From assembly GCF_009663145.1 (NCBI RefSeq), contig NZ_VKHR01000010.1:41602-105601 (forward strand): a DNA stretch of 64,000 nt, given 5' to 3'. The stretch is from Shewanella sp. TC10 (GTDB taxonomy: Bacteria > Pseudomonadota > Gammaproteobacteria > Enterobacterales > Shewanellaceae). The notes under the pieces were generated by a model that saw only the letters and a program-made list of their open reading frames with translations, was not told where the DNA came from and ran no database searches. Both the position numbers and the translations under genes were made by a program. The stretch's first letter is position 1. Every line of letters begins with the position of its first letter. Shown here in pieces: positions 9,342-18,311 of the stretch.

Positions 9342-9520
9342 ATTTAATCAGCCACTTTTTATAAGCTAATTAATTAGTCAATTCAATGACTAACTTTCCC
9401 TTTAGCAAGATGTTTAAATTCTTAAACCTCATCAAGTATAGACCTTATTGAAGATTCTGCCCTTATAGGCTGATCTTGTGGTTTTTTTTAAGCTTTTATC
9501 TTTAAGTAGTAAAGGTTAAT

Positions 9521-9540
9521 GCTATAGTTATAACTATAGC
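9521..9540. repeat. Perfect 20 bp palindrome
   Basis: GCTATAGTTATAACTATAGC reads identically on both strands. It lies 13 bases past the stop of the FAH-family gene and about 180 bases upstream of the diguanylate cyclase start. The arms are AT-rich and no U-tract follows, so it is a weak terminator at best and could be a protein-binding site. Confidence 0.8.
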
Positions 9541-9552
9541 TATAAACGATAA

Positions 9553-10227
9553 TTATTCAGCAAGCCATGATTGAGTCCATAACGGTTCAGCGGTTTTAGT
9601 ATTTGATAATAATTGCTCAAAAGAATCATATTCTATTCCAGTCCATAACTTGACTTCAAAACTTGCCCCTTTAGAGACCTCTCCTACTCCTTTGGGCGTT
9701 CCAGTCATCACAATGTCACCATCTTCTAATGTTAAAAATTCGGCAATGGCGCTTTGTATGTCTGCTACCGAATACATCATCAAATCACTATGCCCTAATT
9801 GTGCTAAAACACCATCAATCGTCAATTGAAAACAAAATTTGTCACTTGAGCTGTCAGATGGCAATTCAATAAACTCACTAAACACCGCTGAACCATTAAA
9901 AGCTTTTGCTCGCTCCCAAGGTAACTGTTTTGCTTTAAGCTTTGACTGAAGTCCTCGTTTGGTTAAATCCAGTCCAATACCGACAGCCGAAAATTGGTTA
10001 TTTTCAACTTTAAAACACAGCTCAGTTTCAAAATGGATGGGCTCTTGATGAAATGAGCTCAAGCTCTCTGAAATAGCAGAGTTCGGCTTAATAAACACCA
10101 CCATATCATCTGGTAATTCATTTCCAAGCTCATGAATGTGATCAACGTAATTCCTGCCGATACAGACAATTTTTGAAGGAATGATTTGCGCTAGGTGTCC
10201 ACGCTGGTTAATGGTTTTTAATGCCAC
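9553..10227 (-). CDS. Fumarylacetoacetate hydrolase (FAH) family protein
   Basis: This 224-residue protein has the FAH fold, with KIVCIGRNYVDHIHELGN at the N-terminus, PIHFETELCF with the metal-binding Glu residues, and LTLEDGDIVMTGTPKGVGEV near the end. The family hydrolyses or decarboxylates beta-dicarbonyl compounds such as acylpyruvates and oxaloacetate in the cytoplasm with Mg2+ or Mn2+. Its size fits the short YcgM/FAHD1 group rather than the long tyrosine-catabolism enzyme. The start is a GTG (10225-10227) with AAGGAT six bases before it. No catabolic genes are adjacent, so the substrate is open. Confidence 0.9.
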   Translation of the reverse strand: MALKTINQRGHLAQIIPSKIVCIGRNYVDHIHELGNELPDDMVVFIKPNSAISESLSSFHQEPIHFETELCFKVENNQFSAVGIGLDLTKRGLQSKLKAKQLPWERAKAFNGSAVFSEFIELPSDSSSDKFCFQLTIDGVLAQLGHSDLMMYSVADIQSAIAEFLTLEDGDIVMTGTPKGVGEVSKGASFEVKLWTGIEYDSFEQLLSNTKTAEPLWTQSWLAE

Positions 10228-10280
10228 AATAAATCCTTAACTAAGCTTATTTTTTTAATCAAATATATGTCGAATAATTA

Positions 10281-10543
10281 GGGGCTGTTGTTCTTTGCTG
10301 GTTAAGTTTTGTTCGGAATAAAAGCGTTGTAATCGAGGCGGATGAGTTGATGCCTAGTCATCTAAGCAAAATTCATCCAACAAAGAGTAAAACGCTTTTA
10401 GTCGAACCCTTTGGGCAGCGTTTGTTGGCCATTTTTACTGCGTTATCGACTTTTTATGTAGAATAACTACACCACAAAGTCTCAGCCTTGTATAAATGGC
10501 CAACAATTCGCTGCAAAAACAACCTAGAAAGATCAACAGGCCC
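10281..10543. mobile_element. MITE-like element with terminal inverted repeats and TA duplication
   Basis: This is a 263 bp non-coding element. The left end GGGGCTGTTGTTCTTT and the right end, read inward, GGGCCTGTTGATCTTT are imperfect terminal inverted repeats. A TA dinucleotide flanks each side (10279-10280 and 10544-10545), as expected from IS630/Tc1-mariner-type insertion. Two inner inverted repeats are present: TAAAAGCGTT (about 10318-10327) with AACGCTTTTA (10391-10400), and TTGTTGGCCATTTTTAC (10422-10438) with GTATAAATGGCCAACAA (10490-10506). There is no transposase gene, so it would have moved in trans. I recall similar repeats in Shewanella-type genomes but cannot verify this here. 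Confidence 0.75.
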
Positions 10544-10743
10544 TAATCACTTTCAGAACTAAGTCTTTTGAATGAAACCGACTACACTTTACTAATAATT
10601 ATCAATAACTTTGATGCCTCTTTGGTTTAGCTTAGCTTATTGATTCCCCGAGCTTGAATCAATACCAATGCTCACTTGCAATTTAACAGCTTAAAATAGA
10701 ACAAAAAATAATTAATAATATAATCAGCCTTATGTGGGGAAAT

Positions 10744-12774
10744 ATGGTTCAGCTCACTATAAAACAAAAAATAGCTCTGGGTTTTGGTTCCATCGGTATA
10801 CTTTTAGTTATTGGCAGTAGTTTCTTTTACCGCTCGCTTGCGCATATACAAACTGCAAATACCAATATTGCTACTGTTGCTGTACCTGTTCAAAATTACT
10901 CAAATGAATTACAAGTCACGCTATTACAGCTCGCCAAAACCGGAAGTTTAGCTTTTTCTTTATCAGCGACAAATGAAATCCAAACAAGCTACCAGCAATT
11001 TAAAGCGTTGGAACAAACATATCAGCAGCTCAACCTTCAACTCACAGATAAGGTGAGTCATCGCCCCCAAATGAAAGCCAGTTTAGACACAGCTAACAAT
11101 GCTTATCAGCAATACTCTCAGCAATCTAACTCTTTATTTAACGCTAAACTTGCAATTGAAACTACAAGGGCTGCATTCAACGCATTAGAGAGTGAGTTTA
11201 TTACAGCAAGAAACAATGCCAGCAATAACACTATCGATTTGGAAATGTTGCAAGTTCCTAGTGAAGACTTACAGTTATTAGAAGAAGTAACAGGAACAGG
11301 AATTAGAATTGACGATGCACTCTATACGCTAGGTAACACTATGCTTGAGTTGCCAAGACTAACATCACTAACCGAGCTTAAAAACCACCAGCAGGATGTC
11401 GCGATAATATTAAGTAACATCAGCACCTATGCTGTTTATATTAAACAGCAAGCAGCGACTTTACCTGCCGAGGCACTACTTGAAGATTTAGACAGTCATC
11501 TAGCAAAAATAAATACCTTACTCGCCGAGCCTGCCACACTGTATAGCGCTCAAGAGGCTGTCATTAATCAGCAACTGCTAGCTCAAACCAATTACCTCGC
11601 TTCCAACAAATCCTTTGAAACCAGTAATCAAGCACTTGAGCAAATAGTGACAATGGCGAATGAACGTTTTACCGAATTAATGCAATTAGCCGGCGATGAG
11701 GTGGTTACAGCGCAAACCTTAGCTGTTTCAATGGCGGTTATTTTTATCGTGATGGCTTGTCTAATTTACTTTTTCACTTCAAAAGCCATGCTTGGACCAC
11801 TCACCGCGGTCAATCGGGCGCTATCTCGCATAGCCAGTGGCGATCTTTCCAGACGGCTAACTAAACGAAATGAAGATGAGTTTGGCTTGCTAATGGATAA
11901 CATCAATAAGCTTTCTGATGATTTAGCACTATTACTTAAAAACATTCGTAAAGATGCGATTCTACTTGATAAAGCCGCCACTCAGTCACAAAACCAAGGT
12001 CAACACATTGCCCAATCCGCAGACAATCAAATTCAGCAAATTGAGCAAGCTAAACAACTAGCTGAACACATTCATCACAGCTCAGGCACAGTAAACAACC
12101 AAGTTTATGATGCTGAAGAGCAAATTAAACGCGCTTCAGAGCAAAGTGGTCAAGTTAAAGTTATTGCTAACACCAATCGCGAGCGTATCGAAACCTTATC
12201 GACAAGTCTTTACGATTCTGTGGGTATTATGTCTTCGCTAAGTAATCACAGTGATAATATTGGCGGGATCCTCGTGACTATTAGCGCTATTGCTGAACAA
12301 ACTAACCTTCTGGCGTTAAATGCTGCGATTGAAGCAGCCAGAGCTGGCGAGCATGGACGAGGCTTTGCAGTGGTTGCCGATGAAGTGCGATCCCTAGCTT
12401 CACGCACTCAATCATCTACATCAGAAATTCAAACCATGATTAACGCCCTGCAACACGAAACACAAAATGCAGTCGGCGCCATTTCCCAGGGACAACAACA
12501 GGCAAAAGATTGTGTCTCACAAAGCCAAAGTTTAAATGATGCAATTGAGCAAATCGAGCAAGCACTAACAACGATCAGCAGTATGAGTCAGCACATCAGC
12601 CAAGCATCAAATGAACAGCTTAATTATAGTGAAAAAATTGAGGCTACCATGGCTGAAACCACTGAAACAGCACAGCAAAATGCTGCTGAATCCAGCGCGA
12701 TGGCTAAACGAAGTGAAGAGCTAAATCAGCTAGCTCACTCATTAAGTACCTCTGTTGAAAGGTTTAAGCTATAG
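10744..12774 (+). CDS. Methyl-accepting chemotaxis protein with HAMP domain
   Basis: This transmembrane receptor of about 676 residues starts with a first membrane helix (about 8-27), then has a long helical periplasmic domain (about 28-325) rich in Gln and Asn. A second membrane helix, [17 protein letters not shown], follows, and then a HAMP domain with [13 protein letters not shown]. The signalling tip, [19 protein letters not shown], is near residue 520. The ligand of the sensor domain is unknown. The start could be the ATG at 10732 or at 10744; GGGGA lies just before the second, but neither has an ideal site. A strong terminator follows the stop. There is no C-terminal CheR-tethering pentapeptide. 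Confidence 0.93.
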   Translation: MVQLTIKQKIALGFGSIGILLVIGSSFFYRSLAHIQTANTNIATVAVPVQNYSNELQVTLLQLAKTGSLAFSLSATNEIQTSYQQFKALEQTYQQLNLQLTDKVSHRPQMKASLDTANNAYQQYSQQSNSLFNAKLAIETTRAAFNALESEFITARNNASNNTIDLEMLQVPSEDLQLLEEVTGTGIRIDDALYTLGNTMLELPRLTSLTELKNHQQDVAIILSNISTYAVYIKQQAATLPAEALLEDLDSHLAKINTLLAEPATLYSAQEAVINQQLLAQTNYLASNKSFETSNQALEQIVTMANERFTELMQLAGDEVVTAQTLAVSMAVIFIVMACLIYFFTSKAMLGPLTAVNRALSRIASGDLSRRLTKRNEDEFGLLMDNINKLSDDLALLLKNIRKDAILLDKAATQSQNQGQHIAQSADNQIQQIEQAKQLAEHIHHSSGTVNNQVYDAEEQIKRASEQSGQVKVIANTNRERIETLSTSLYDSVGIMSSLSNHSDNIGGILVTISAIAEQTNLLALNAAIEAARAGEHGRGFAVVADEVRSLASRTQSSTSEIQTMINALQHETQNAVGAISQGQQQAKDCVSQSQSLNDAIEQIEQALTTISSMSQHISQASNEQLNYSEKIEATMAETTETAQQNAAESSAMAKRSEELNQLAHSLSTSVERFKL

Positions 12775-12778
12775 CAAT

Positions 12779-12828
12779 AAAAAGTCACAGACTATCGAAC
12801 AACTTACCTGTTCAGCCTGTGACTTTTT
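12779..12828. terminator. Rho-independent terminator after the chemoreceptor
   Basis: The stem AAAAAGTCACAG (12779-12790) pairs with CTGTGACTTTTT (12817-12828). It has a T-run on the plus side and an A-run on the other, so it could work in both directions, ending the receptor gene and the convergent rimK operon. Confidence 0.88.
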
Positions 12829-12886
12829 GTTTATTTTTGTGTTTGTTAACGCTTAACTATTTAAATGCCATATGTGAAAGCCATAA

Positions 12887-13897
12887 TTAAGCATAAGTTG
12901 AGATAAACTCATCTAAATGCTCGTTAGCAATTTCAATATCATCACCAACAAACTGGGCAATATGAAACAGCGCTTCGCCTTCATTTGCCACAGGAATATT
13001 GGTTAGCCCAATAATGATGCCGTCAGTTGGCGAGCGTAATTCTGTCACTTCGCCGCCTAATGGGTTAACAACGTTAGCCAGTAAACATCCTTTGCTGACT
13101 CGGGCACCTATTTTACGTTTAACATTAACTAAGCCGTCCGCTTCACTTCGCAGCCAATAACTGCGGCTTGCATTAATCGAGGCTGTTGGTTTTAGCTTAC
13201 TGGCTAACATGCCTAAATACCGCATCACGTTTAACACGCCCGTTAAACCTGACTTGATCGATAAATCACTAAACCTAAGCGCCTCACCTGCTTCATATAA
13301 AATACAAGCAATGCCTTTTTCATTAGCATATCCACGCATCGAACCTTTTACTGACTTAGAGTCCATAATCACCGGTGCGCCAAATGCGGTAGCCATTGCC
13401 ATCATGACTTCGTCATCAGTATCACAACGGATCTGAGGGAAGTTATCACGATGAATAGCCCCAGTGTGTAAATCTATAATATGAGTCGCTTTTGTTAATA
13501 GCTCACTTGAAAACAAATGAGCTAAGCGACTTGCAAGGGCACCTTTTGCACTTCCAGGAAAACACCGATTTAAATCGCGTCTATCTGGTAAATAACGAGA
13601 TTGATGAATAAATCCAAACACATTAACAATAGGCACAACCATTAAAGTGCCCGTTAATGTTTTGATATTGATTTTATCAATTAATCGTCGGCAAATTTCA
13701 ATGCCGTTAAGTTCATCACCGTGAATTGCGGCGCAAACTAACAACACAGGCCCAGGTTTTTTACTATGAAACACTTCAACATGCAGCTCTAAAGGCGTGT
13801 CGTTATACAATTTTGCTGCGGGCAATTTGATGCTGGCACGACTGCCAGCATCAATACTAAACTCACCAATTGTAAACGCTTCACGCATAGGCGCCAT
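12887..13897 (-). CDS. Succinylglutamate desuccinylase/aspartoacylase family zinc hydrolase
   Basis: This 336-residue protein belongs to the M14-like AstE/AspA family. The zinc ligands are visible as His59 and Glu62 (IHGDELNG) and His144 (IDLHTG). A Glu in LYEAGE is the likely general base. The C-terminal third resembles a biotinyl/barrel-sandwich domain. The family cleaves amide bonds to acidic amino acids, but the real substrate is unknown. The gene is translationally coupled to rimK through a one-base TAATG overlap, and AGGG precedes its ATG. That makes a role in processing a glutamylated product plausible, although this is inference only. Confidence 0.9.
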   Translation of the reverse strand: MAPMREAFTIGEFSIDAGSRASIKLPAAKLYNDTPLELHVEVFHSKKPGPVLLVCAAIHGDELNGIEICRRLIDKINIKTLTGTLMVVPIVNVFGFIHQSRYLPDRRDLNRCFPGSAKGALASRLAHLFSSELLTKATHIIDLHTGAIHRDNFPQIRCDTDDEVMMAMATAFGAPVIMDSKSVKGSMRGYANEKGIACILYEAGEALRFSDLSIKSGLTGVLNVMRYLGMLASKLKPTASINASRSYWLRSEADGLVNVKRKIGARVSKGCLLANVVNPLGGEVTELRSPTDGIIIGLTNIPVANEGEALFHIAQFVGDDIEIANEHLDEFISTYA

Positions 13898-14802
13898 TAA
13901 CCAATCCCTTTAGTTTTGGTGCTACTTGGCTTCGCATTTTTTTCAATAAACTGAATAATCTTTTCAGCAACATCAATACCGGTAGATTGCTCAATGCCTT
14001 CCAGACCCGGTGATGAATTCACTTCCATCACTAATGGACCATGTTTTGAGCGTAAAATATCAACACCGGCCACATTTAACCCCATTGTTTTAGCAGCTCG
14101 AATGGCGGTTGAACGCTCCTCAGGGCTTAATTTAACCACTGTCGCTGTACCTCCACGGTGCAGATTTGAGCGAAACTCACCTTCGGCGCCTTGACGCTTC
14201 ATGGCTGCAATCACTTTGTCGCCAATAACAAAACAGCGAATATCCGCACCACCCGCTTCTTCGATGTATTCTTGAACCATGATATTGGCTTTAAGCCCCA
14301 TAAAAGCTTCAATAACACTTTCTGCCGCTTTGCGAGTTTCAGCAAGAACAACACCAATGCCCTGTGTTCCTTCAAGCAACTTAATCACACATGGTGCACC
14401 GCCAACCATGTCGAGTAAATCAGGCACATCAGCAGGTTTATTTGCAAACCCAGTAATAGGTAATCCTATACTTTTACGCGATAACAGCTGTAAAGAGCGT
14501 AACTTATCACGCGAGCGAGAAATAGCTACAGACTCATTTAATGGATGTACGCCCATCATTTCAAATTGACGTAAAACCGCGGTGCCATAAAAAGTGACTG
14601 ACGCGCCAATACGTGGAACAACAGCATCAAATTTAGGCAATTCCTCACCACGCATATGAATGCTAGGCGCCATCATATTAATGTTCATATAACAGGCGAG
14701 TGGATCAACGATTTGTACTTCGTGACCACGAGCAATCGCCGCTTCTTTAATACGACGAGTTGAATATAAGTTCTCGTTGCGAGACATAATTGCAATGCGC
14801 AT
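13897..14802 (-). CDS. rimK: RimK, ribosomal protein S6-L-glutamate ligase
   Basis: At 301 residues it is the same size as E. coli RimK (300). It has the ATP-grasp fold, with [17 protein letters not shown] at the N-terminus, the segment [11 protein letters not shown], and the metal- and ATP-binding [14 protein letters not shown] near the end. RimK adds glutamate residues to the C-terminus of ribosomal protein S6 with ATP, and can also make poly-alpha-glutamate in vitro. It starts three bases after the stop of the RimB-like protease gene and overlaps the next gene by one base. The three genes therefore form one tight operon. Confidence 0.96.
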   Translation of the reverse strand: MRIAIMSRNENLYSTRRIKEAAIARGHEVQIVDPLACYMNINMMAPSIHMRGEELPKFDAVVPRIGASVTFYGTAVLRQFEMMGVHPLNESVAISRSRDKLRSLQLLSRKSIGLPITGFANKPADVPDLLDMVGGAPCVIKLLEGTQGIGVVLAETRKAAESVIEAFMGLKANIMVQEYIEEAGGADIRCFVIGDKVIAAMKRQGAEGEFRSNLHRGGTATVVKLSPEERSTAIRAAKTMGLNVAGVDILRSKHGPLVMEVNSSPGLEGIEQSTGIDVAEKIIQFIEKNAKPSSTKTKGIG

Positions 14803-14805
14803 GCG

Positions 14806-15237
14806 CTAAGCTCCAAGTAAGTAGGTTGCCGAAGAGTCAACTAAAAAGCGTCCAGCTAACGCTCTACGACCCAGAAGCATTCTAAATTGCATATTGTCAC
14901 GTTGTGTTAACGTGAGTTCGATATCAAATTGTTGTTCACCAATAATGATCGGGGTTTTAACCACGTAACGATTGGTAATGTGTCCACCAGAGTCTTTCAC
15001 ATGACGGCGATCAAATACCGCAAACTCATGTATCACTTCTCTATCCGACTCTTGCTCTGGGTGTATCCACACCTTGATCCAATCTTGCTCATTTTTAATA
15101 AACGGTTTAATTCTAAAAGCATGCAAACATGACGTTTTGGCACCGGTATCAATCTTCATATTGACCCTTTCATTGCCTATTTCAGGAAACGTCGCCCATT
15201 CACACCAGCCAAGAATTTCTAATGCTTTATTTGTCAT
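14806..15237 (-). CDS. RimB-like retropepsin-fold protease (ATP-dependent zinc protease family)
   Basis: This 143-residue protein has the motif DTGAKTSCLHA at residues 30-40, the aspartic-protease-like signature of the family often annotated ATP-dependent zinc protease. FRMLLGRRAL near the C-terminus completes the retropepsin-like fold. In Pseudomonas the neighbour of rimK from this family, RimB, is reported to act on glutamylated S6. The frame extends upstream to 15267, but the ATG at 15237 has AGGG eight bases before it and gives the normal N-terminus. It is the first gene of the rimK operon. Confidence 0.88.
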   Translation of the reverse strand: MTNKALEILGWCEWATFPEIGNERVNMKIDTGAKTSCLHAFRIKPFIKNEQDWIKVWIHPEQESDREVIHEFAVFDRRHVKDSGGHITNRYVVKTPIIIGEQQFDIELTLTQRDNMQFRMLLGRRALAGRFLVDSSATYLLGA

Positions 15238-15267
15238 GTTTAACCCTTGCATAAAGAACGTAATCAT

Positions 15268-15792
15268 TAATTTCTACAGTAAAAAACAACCAAAACCTTA
15301 ATCAAGTTAGGCCGTATATTCACTCAATACAATACCAAGCATTGTATAAACAATCACTTAACTCGATTTAACAGACCACATAAAATTGCTGTCAATCGGT
15401 TTGGAAGCGCATAATACTCCTAAAGTTAATAATTACTACAAAAATATTATTAATTTATAAAAAAAATCATACCTGACAGTCAATAAGGGAGATAAAGAAT
15501 ATAACTGAAACAGCCAAAACCACTACAAAACTTAGCGTATTACTCTACTTTAAGCCAAGGTAACTGAAAATCGTTGTTTTAACACTCACTAACAAATTAC
15601 AACTTTGCACATAAAATGACCAGCGTGATTTGTCACTTTTATATTACGCACCTCAACACTTAGTTGCATCTCAACCAACAGCAAAAATTGCAACTATTAT
15701 TCAGTATGGCACACTGACACCTCTGCCAATTCATTCAATAAATGACTGTATTAAGCGCAGTAAAACATATCAATTTACCGTGTGAGAGTATT
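15268..15792. other. Divergent intergenic region
   Basis: About 520 AT-rich bases separate the rimK operon from the DUF2461 gene. An inverted repeat, TAGTTGCA (15661-15668) with TGCAACTA (15689-15696), lies about 100 bases before the DUF2461 start. No gene or RNA is supported. Confidence 0.55.
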
Positions 15793-16464
15793 ATGTTTAA
15801 CAAAAGTGGCTTTGAGTTTTTAGAACAACTTGCAAACAACAATGACCGAGAATGGTTTAAAGCCAATCAGCAAGATTATGAAGATAAAGTCAGAACGCCG
15901 ACGTTAAGATTTATCGAGGCGATGCAAGGGCCAATACTGAGCATTTCACCAAGGCTAACTGCTGTCCCTAAAAAAGTCGGCGGCAGTATGATGCGACCAC
16001 AACGCGACAGTCGTTTTAGCAAAGATAAAAGTCCTTATAAGCTTAATGTCGGCATTCAGTTCAGGCATTTTCAAGGTAAAGATGTCCATGCACCGGGTTT
16101 ATACTTGCACTTAGCCAATGATGGTTGTTTTCTTGCTGCAGGGATTTGGCACCCTGAATCTAAAGCCTTAAATGCCATTCGTCATTGCATTGATGAAAAC
16201 CCAAACGGCTACAAAAAAGCATTATTGGCGTTAGAGAAAGCGGGATTTGAATTATCAGGGGATAGTCTTATTAGACCTCCACGAGGCTTTGATAAAGCCC
16301 ACCCACTGATTGATGAGTTAAAGCGCAAAGACTTTATCGCCATAAAACCCATCACTATTGACCAAGTGTGCAGCAATGATTTTGTCGAGTTTTGTGCAAC
16401 AGAGTTTAATCACGTCAGTTCATTGATGAACTACCTTTGCTTTGCGTTAGAGCTTGATTTTTAA
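15793..16464 (+). CDS. DUF2461 / TIGR02453-family protein
   Basis: This 223-residue protein starts MFNKSGFEFLEQLANNNDREWF, then has the family core MRPQRDSRFSKDKSPYK and GLYLHLANDGCFLAAGIW. The function of DUF2461 proteins is not established. No membrane segment or signal is seen, so it is presumed cytoplasmic. The frame opens at an ATG at 15742, but the ATG at 15793 has GAGAG upstream and matches the usual family start. It appears to be a single-gene unit. Confidence 0.88.
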   Translation: MFNKSGFEFLEQLANNNDREWFKANQQDYEDKVRTPTLRFIEAMQGPILSISPRLTAVPKKVGGSMMRPQRDSRFSKDKSPYKLNVGIQFRHFQGKDVHAPGLYLHLANDGCFLAAGIWHPESKALNAIRHCIDENPNGYKKALLALEKAGFELSGDSLIRPPRGFDKAHPLIDELKRKDFIAIKPITIDQVCSNDFVEFCATEFNHVSSLMNYLCFALELDF

Positions 16465-16775
16465 AGTAGCGTTTTGAATCAGTGCAAGCCTATATGAAGT
16501 ACCGAATCATTTCGCTCTAATGGACTTAAGCTTAAATATACTTCAGTTTTAATAAACTTTAGCTTTAATAAACAGCATTCATTCCACCTACAGTTCAAAC
16601 ATCGTCACACTGTACTTCTATGTGGCGATAATTGATTTCTAAACTGTATCTTTCCTATATAACAACCTATATTATTCAATACAATAGAAACAAAAATTCA
16701 ACATAACAATTTCCTTTGAACTCTCCCCTTTGAACTCGATAGCTTGCATGTTCGAAGTAATGACAGGGCTAGTAG
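16465..16775. other. Non-coding gap
   Basis: About 310 AT-rich bases lie before the outer-membrane barrel gene. The phrase TTTAATAAAC recurs at about 16545 and 16563. No gene is evident; the promoter of the barrel gene should be here. Confidence 0.5.
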
Positions 16776-18134
16776 ATGATGAAACAAGACTTCAGTACTA
16801 CCAAAGCAATGACGATTCAACCGTTCATCTTTTTCATCAGCCTTATAGCCTTGACACTGTTACTGTCCATACCTTCTGCCATGGCGGCATCTGCAAACGT
16901 GAAATCAGCAGTTAATCGCGCCGAAACAAAGAATACTGGGGTTGAGAAGTTGATCCTTCCCTATGTGTTTAGCACTGACTCTATGGGGTTAAATGTGGGT
17001 GTTGGTGCCATGGTCAGTGGTTATCATCAAGAACAAATGACCATTGGCGGTACCGTTTATGGCGGCGATGTCAGTTATGGTGCTGGTGCGGGAGTTTGGA
17101 ACTATCGTTTACCTAAAACAGACCGATTCTTTATGAGCTTGGTCGGCTTTATGGGTTATTACCCGCAACAAAAAGCCTATGCTGGCGGAGCCGGTGAATA
17201 CATCCCAGCGGGAACACCATTGCCAGGTAGCAATGACTCATCAAATGAGCAATTTCTGCAAGCTGATGGCGCATCAAATTGGTGGGATATAAAAATTGAA
17301 TACACACTTCCTATCGGCGCAACGCGTGATAAAAGCACAGTGACCTATGACTTAACTAGAGGACTGCTCACCTCTGAGCCCACTGGAGGCAGCGTTTGGA
17401 ACCCAATGGAATCAGGCGCCACTGTTGCCGTGCTAAGGCAATTTAACCGCTATGAAAGTTTTGAGCTTGATGATGGTGAACTTGATGGGGCAATTCACGC
17501 TATTGAGCTAGGGCTTTTATACGACAATACGGATTTTTCAATCAACCCCAGTTACGGTAGTAAACAGTATGTCGCTATTTCACATGATGCAGGTTGGTTC
17601 GAATCAGAAAAACAATGGACTTTTATTGAGTTTGAAGCCAGCAAATACTTCTCATTTGGTGAGTCTGAATATGCCTCGCAACGTATTCTTGCAATGAATT
17701 TTTGGACAGGTTATTCACCCACTTGGGAGCTTGAATACAACGAGGAAGGTGGAAGAATAGTCACCAACAATGCCCCGTACAGTGAAGGCGCAACCTTAGG
17801 CGGTTTCTATCGTATGCGAGGTTTTGATAATAAGCGATTTCACGATAAAGCCTCTATTTATGCTACAGCAGAGTATCGTTACACCTTGAAATACAACCCC
17901 ATTGAGGACGTTAACTGGCTTAAGTTTCTTCGTTTAGATTGGTTTCAATTGGTCGGCTTTGTGGAAGCAGGTAGAGTTGGTGAGTCATATACAGCCGATG
18001 AATTACTTACTGATATGAAGTACGATTACGGGGTATCACTAAGAGCACTAACCGCAGGGATAGTTGTAAGACTTGATGTAGCGCAATCAGATGAAAGCAC
18101 CAATGCTTGGGTCATGGTAGATCATCCTTTTTAA
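16776..18134 (+). CDS. Omp85/BamA-like outer-membrane beta-barrel protein
   Basis: This 452-residue protein has a signal peptide of about 38 residues with a hydrophobic core (FIFFISLIALTLLLSI) and a predicted cut after SAMA. The mature part is rich in alternating aromatic and Gly strands. GFYRMRGFDNKRFHDKASIY resembles the strand-6 (V/I)RGF motif of the Omp85/surface-antigen barrel. The last residues, NAWVMVDHPF, end in Phe, the usual barrel-assembly signal. There are no POTRA domains, so it is a barrel-only member of the family, and its cargo or role is unknown. It is followed by 177 bases and an unrelated gene on the same strand. Confidence 0.8.
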   Translation: MMKQDFSTTKAMTIQPFIFFISLIALTLLLSIPSAMAASANVKSAVNRAETKNTGVEKLILPYVFSTDSMGLNVGVGAMVSGYHQEQMTIGGTVYGGDVSYGAGAGVWNYRLPKTDRFFMSLVGFMGYYPQQKAYAGGAGEYIPAGTPLPGSNDSSNEQFLQADGASNWWDIKIEYTLPIGATRDKSTVTYDLTRGLLTSEPTGGSVWNPMESGATVAVLRQFNRYESFELDDGELDGAIHAIELGLLYDNTDFSINPSYGSKQYVAISHDAGWFESEKQWTFIEFEASKYFSFGESEYASQRILAMNFWTGYSPTWELEYNEEGGRIVTNNAPYSEGATLGGFYRMRGFDNKRFHDKASIYATAEYRYTLKYNPIEDVNWLKFLRLDWFQLVGFVEAGRVGESYTADELLTDMKYDYGVSLRALTAGIVVRLDVAQSDESTNAWVMVDHPF

Positions 18135-18311
18135 TCAAACTTTAAATAGCCACTTTCGATAGAACTATTGCCCATCATGTTTACTAACAGGTTTTATCTG
18201 AGTGGTGATACGTATTCAACCCCATTTAAAGACATGGTAAACTGCAGCTCAATTAATTTCGTGTTACCAACAGCTTTCAAAACCTTTTGGTAACCACTGT
18301 TTGAGTCAATA

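Noticed and set aside
14191..14569. Two overlapping plus-strand open frames
   Set aside because: Both are antisense to rimK, whose motifs are certain; neither has a start signal.
16730..16915. 61-residue open frame before the outer-membrane barrel
   Set aside because: It overlaps the barrel's signal-peptide coding region in another frame and has no ribosome site.
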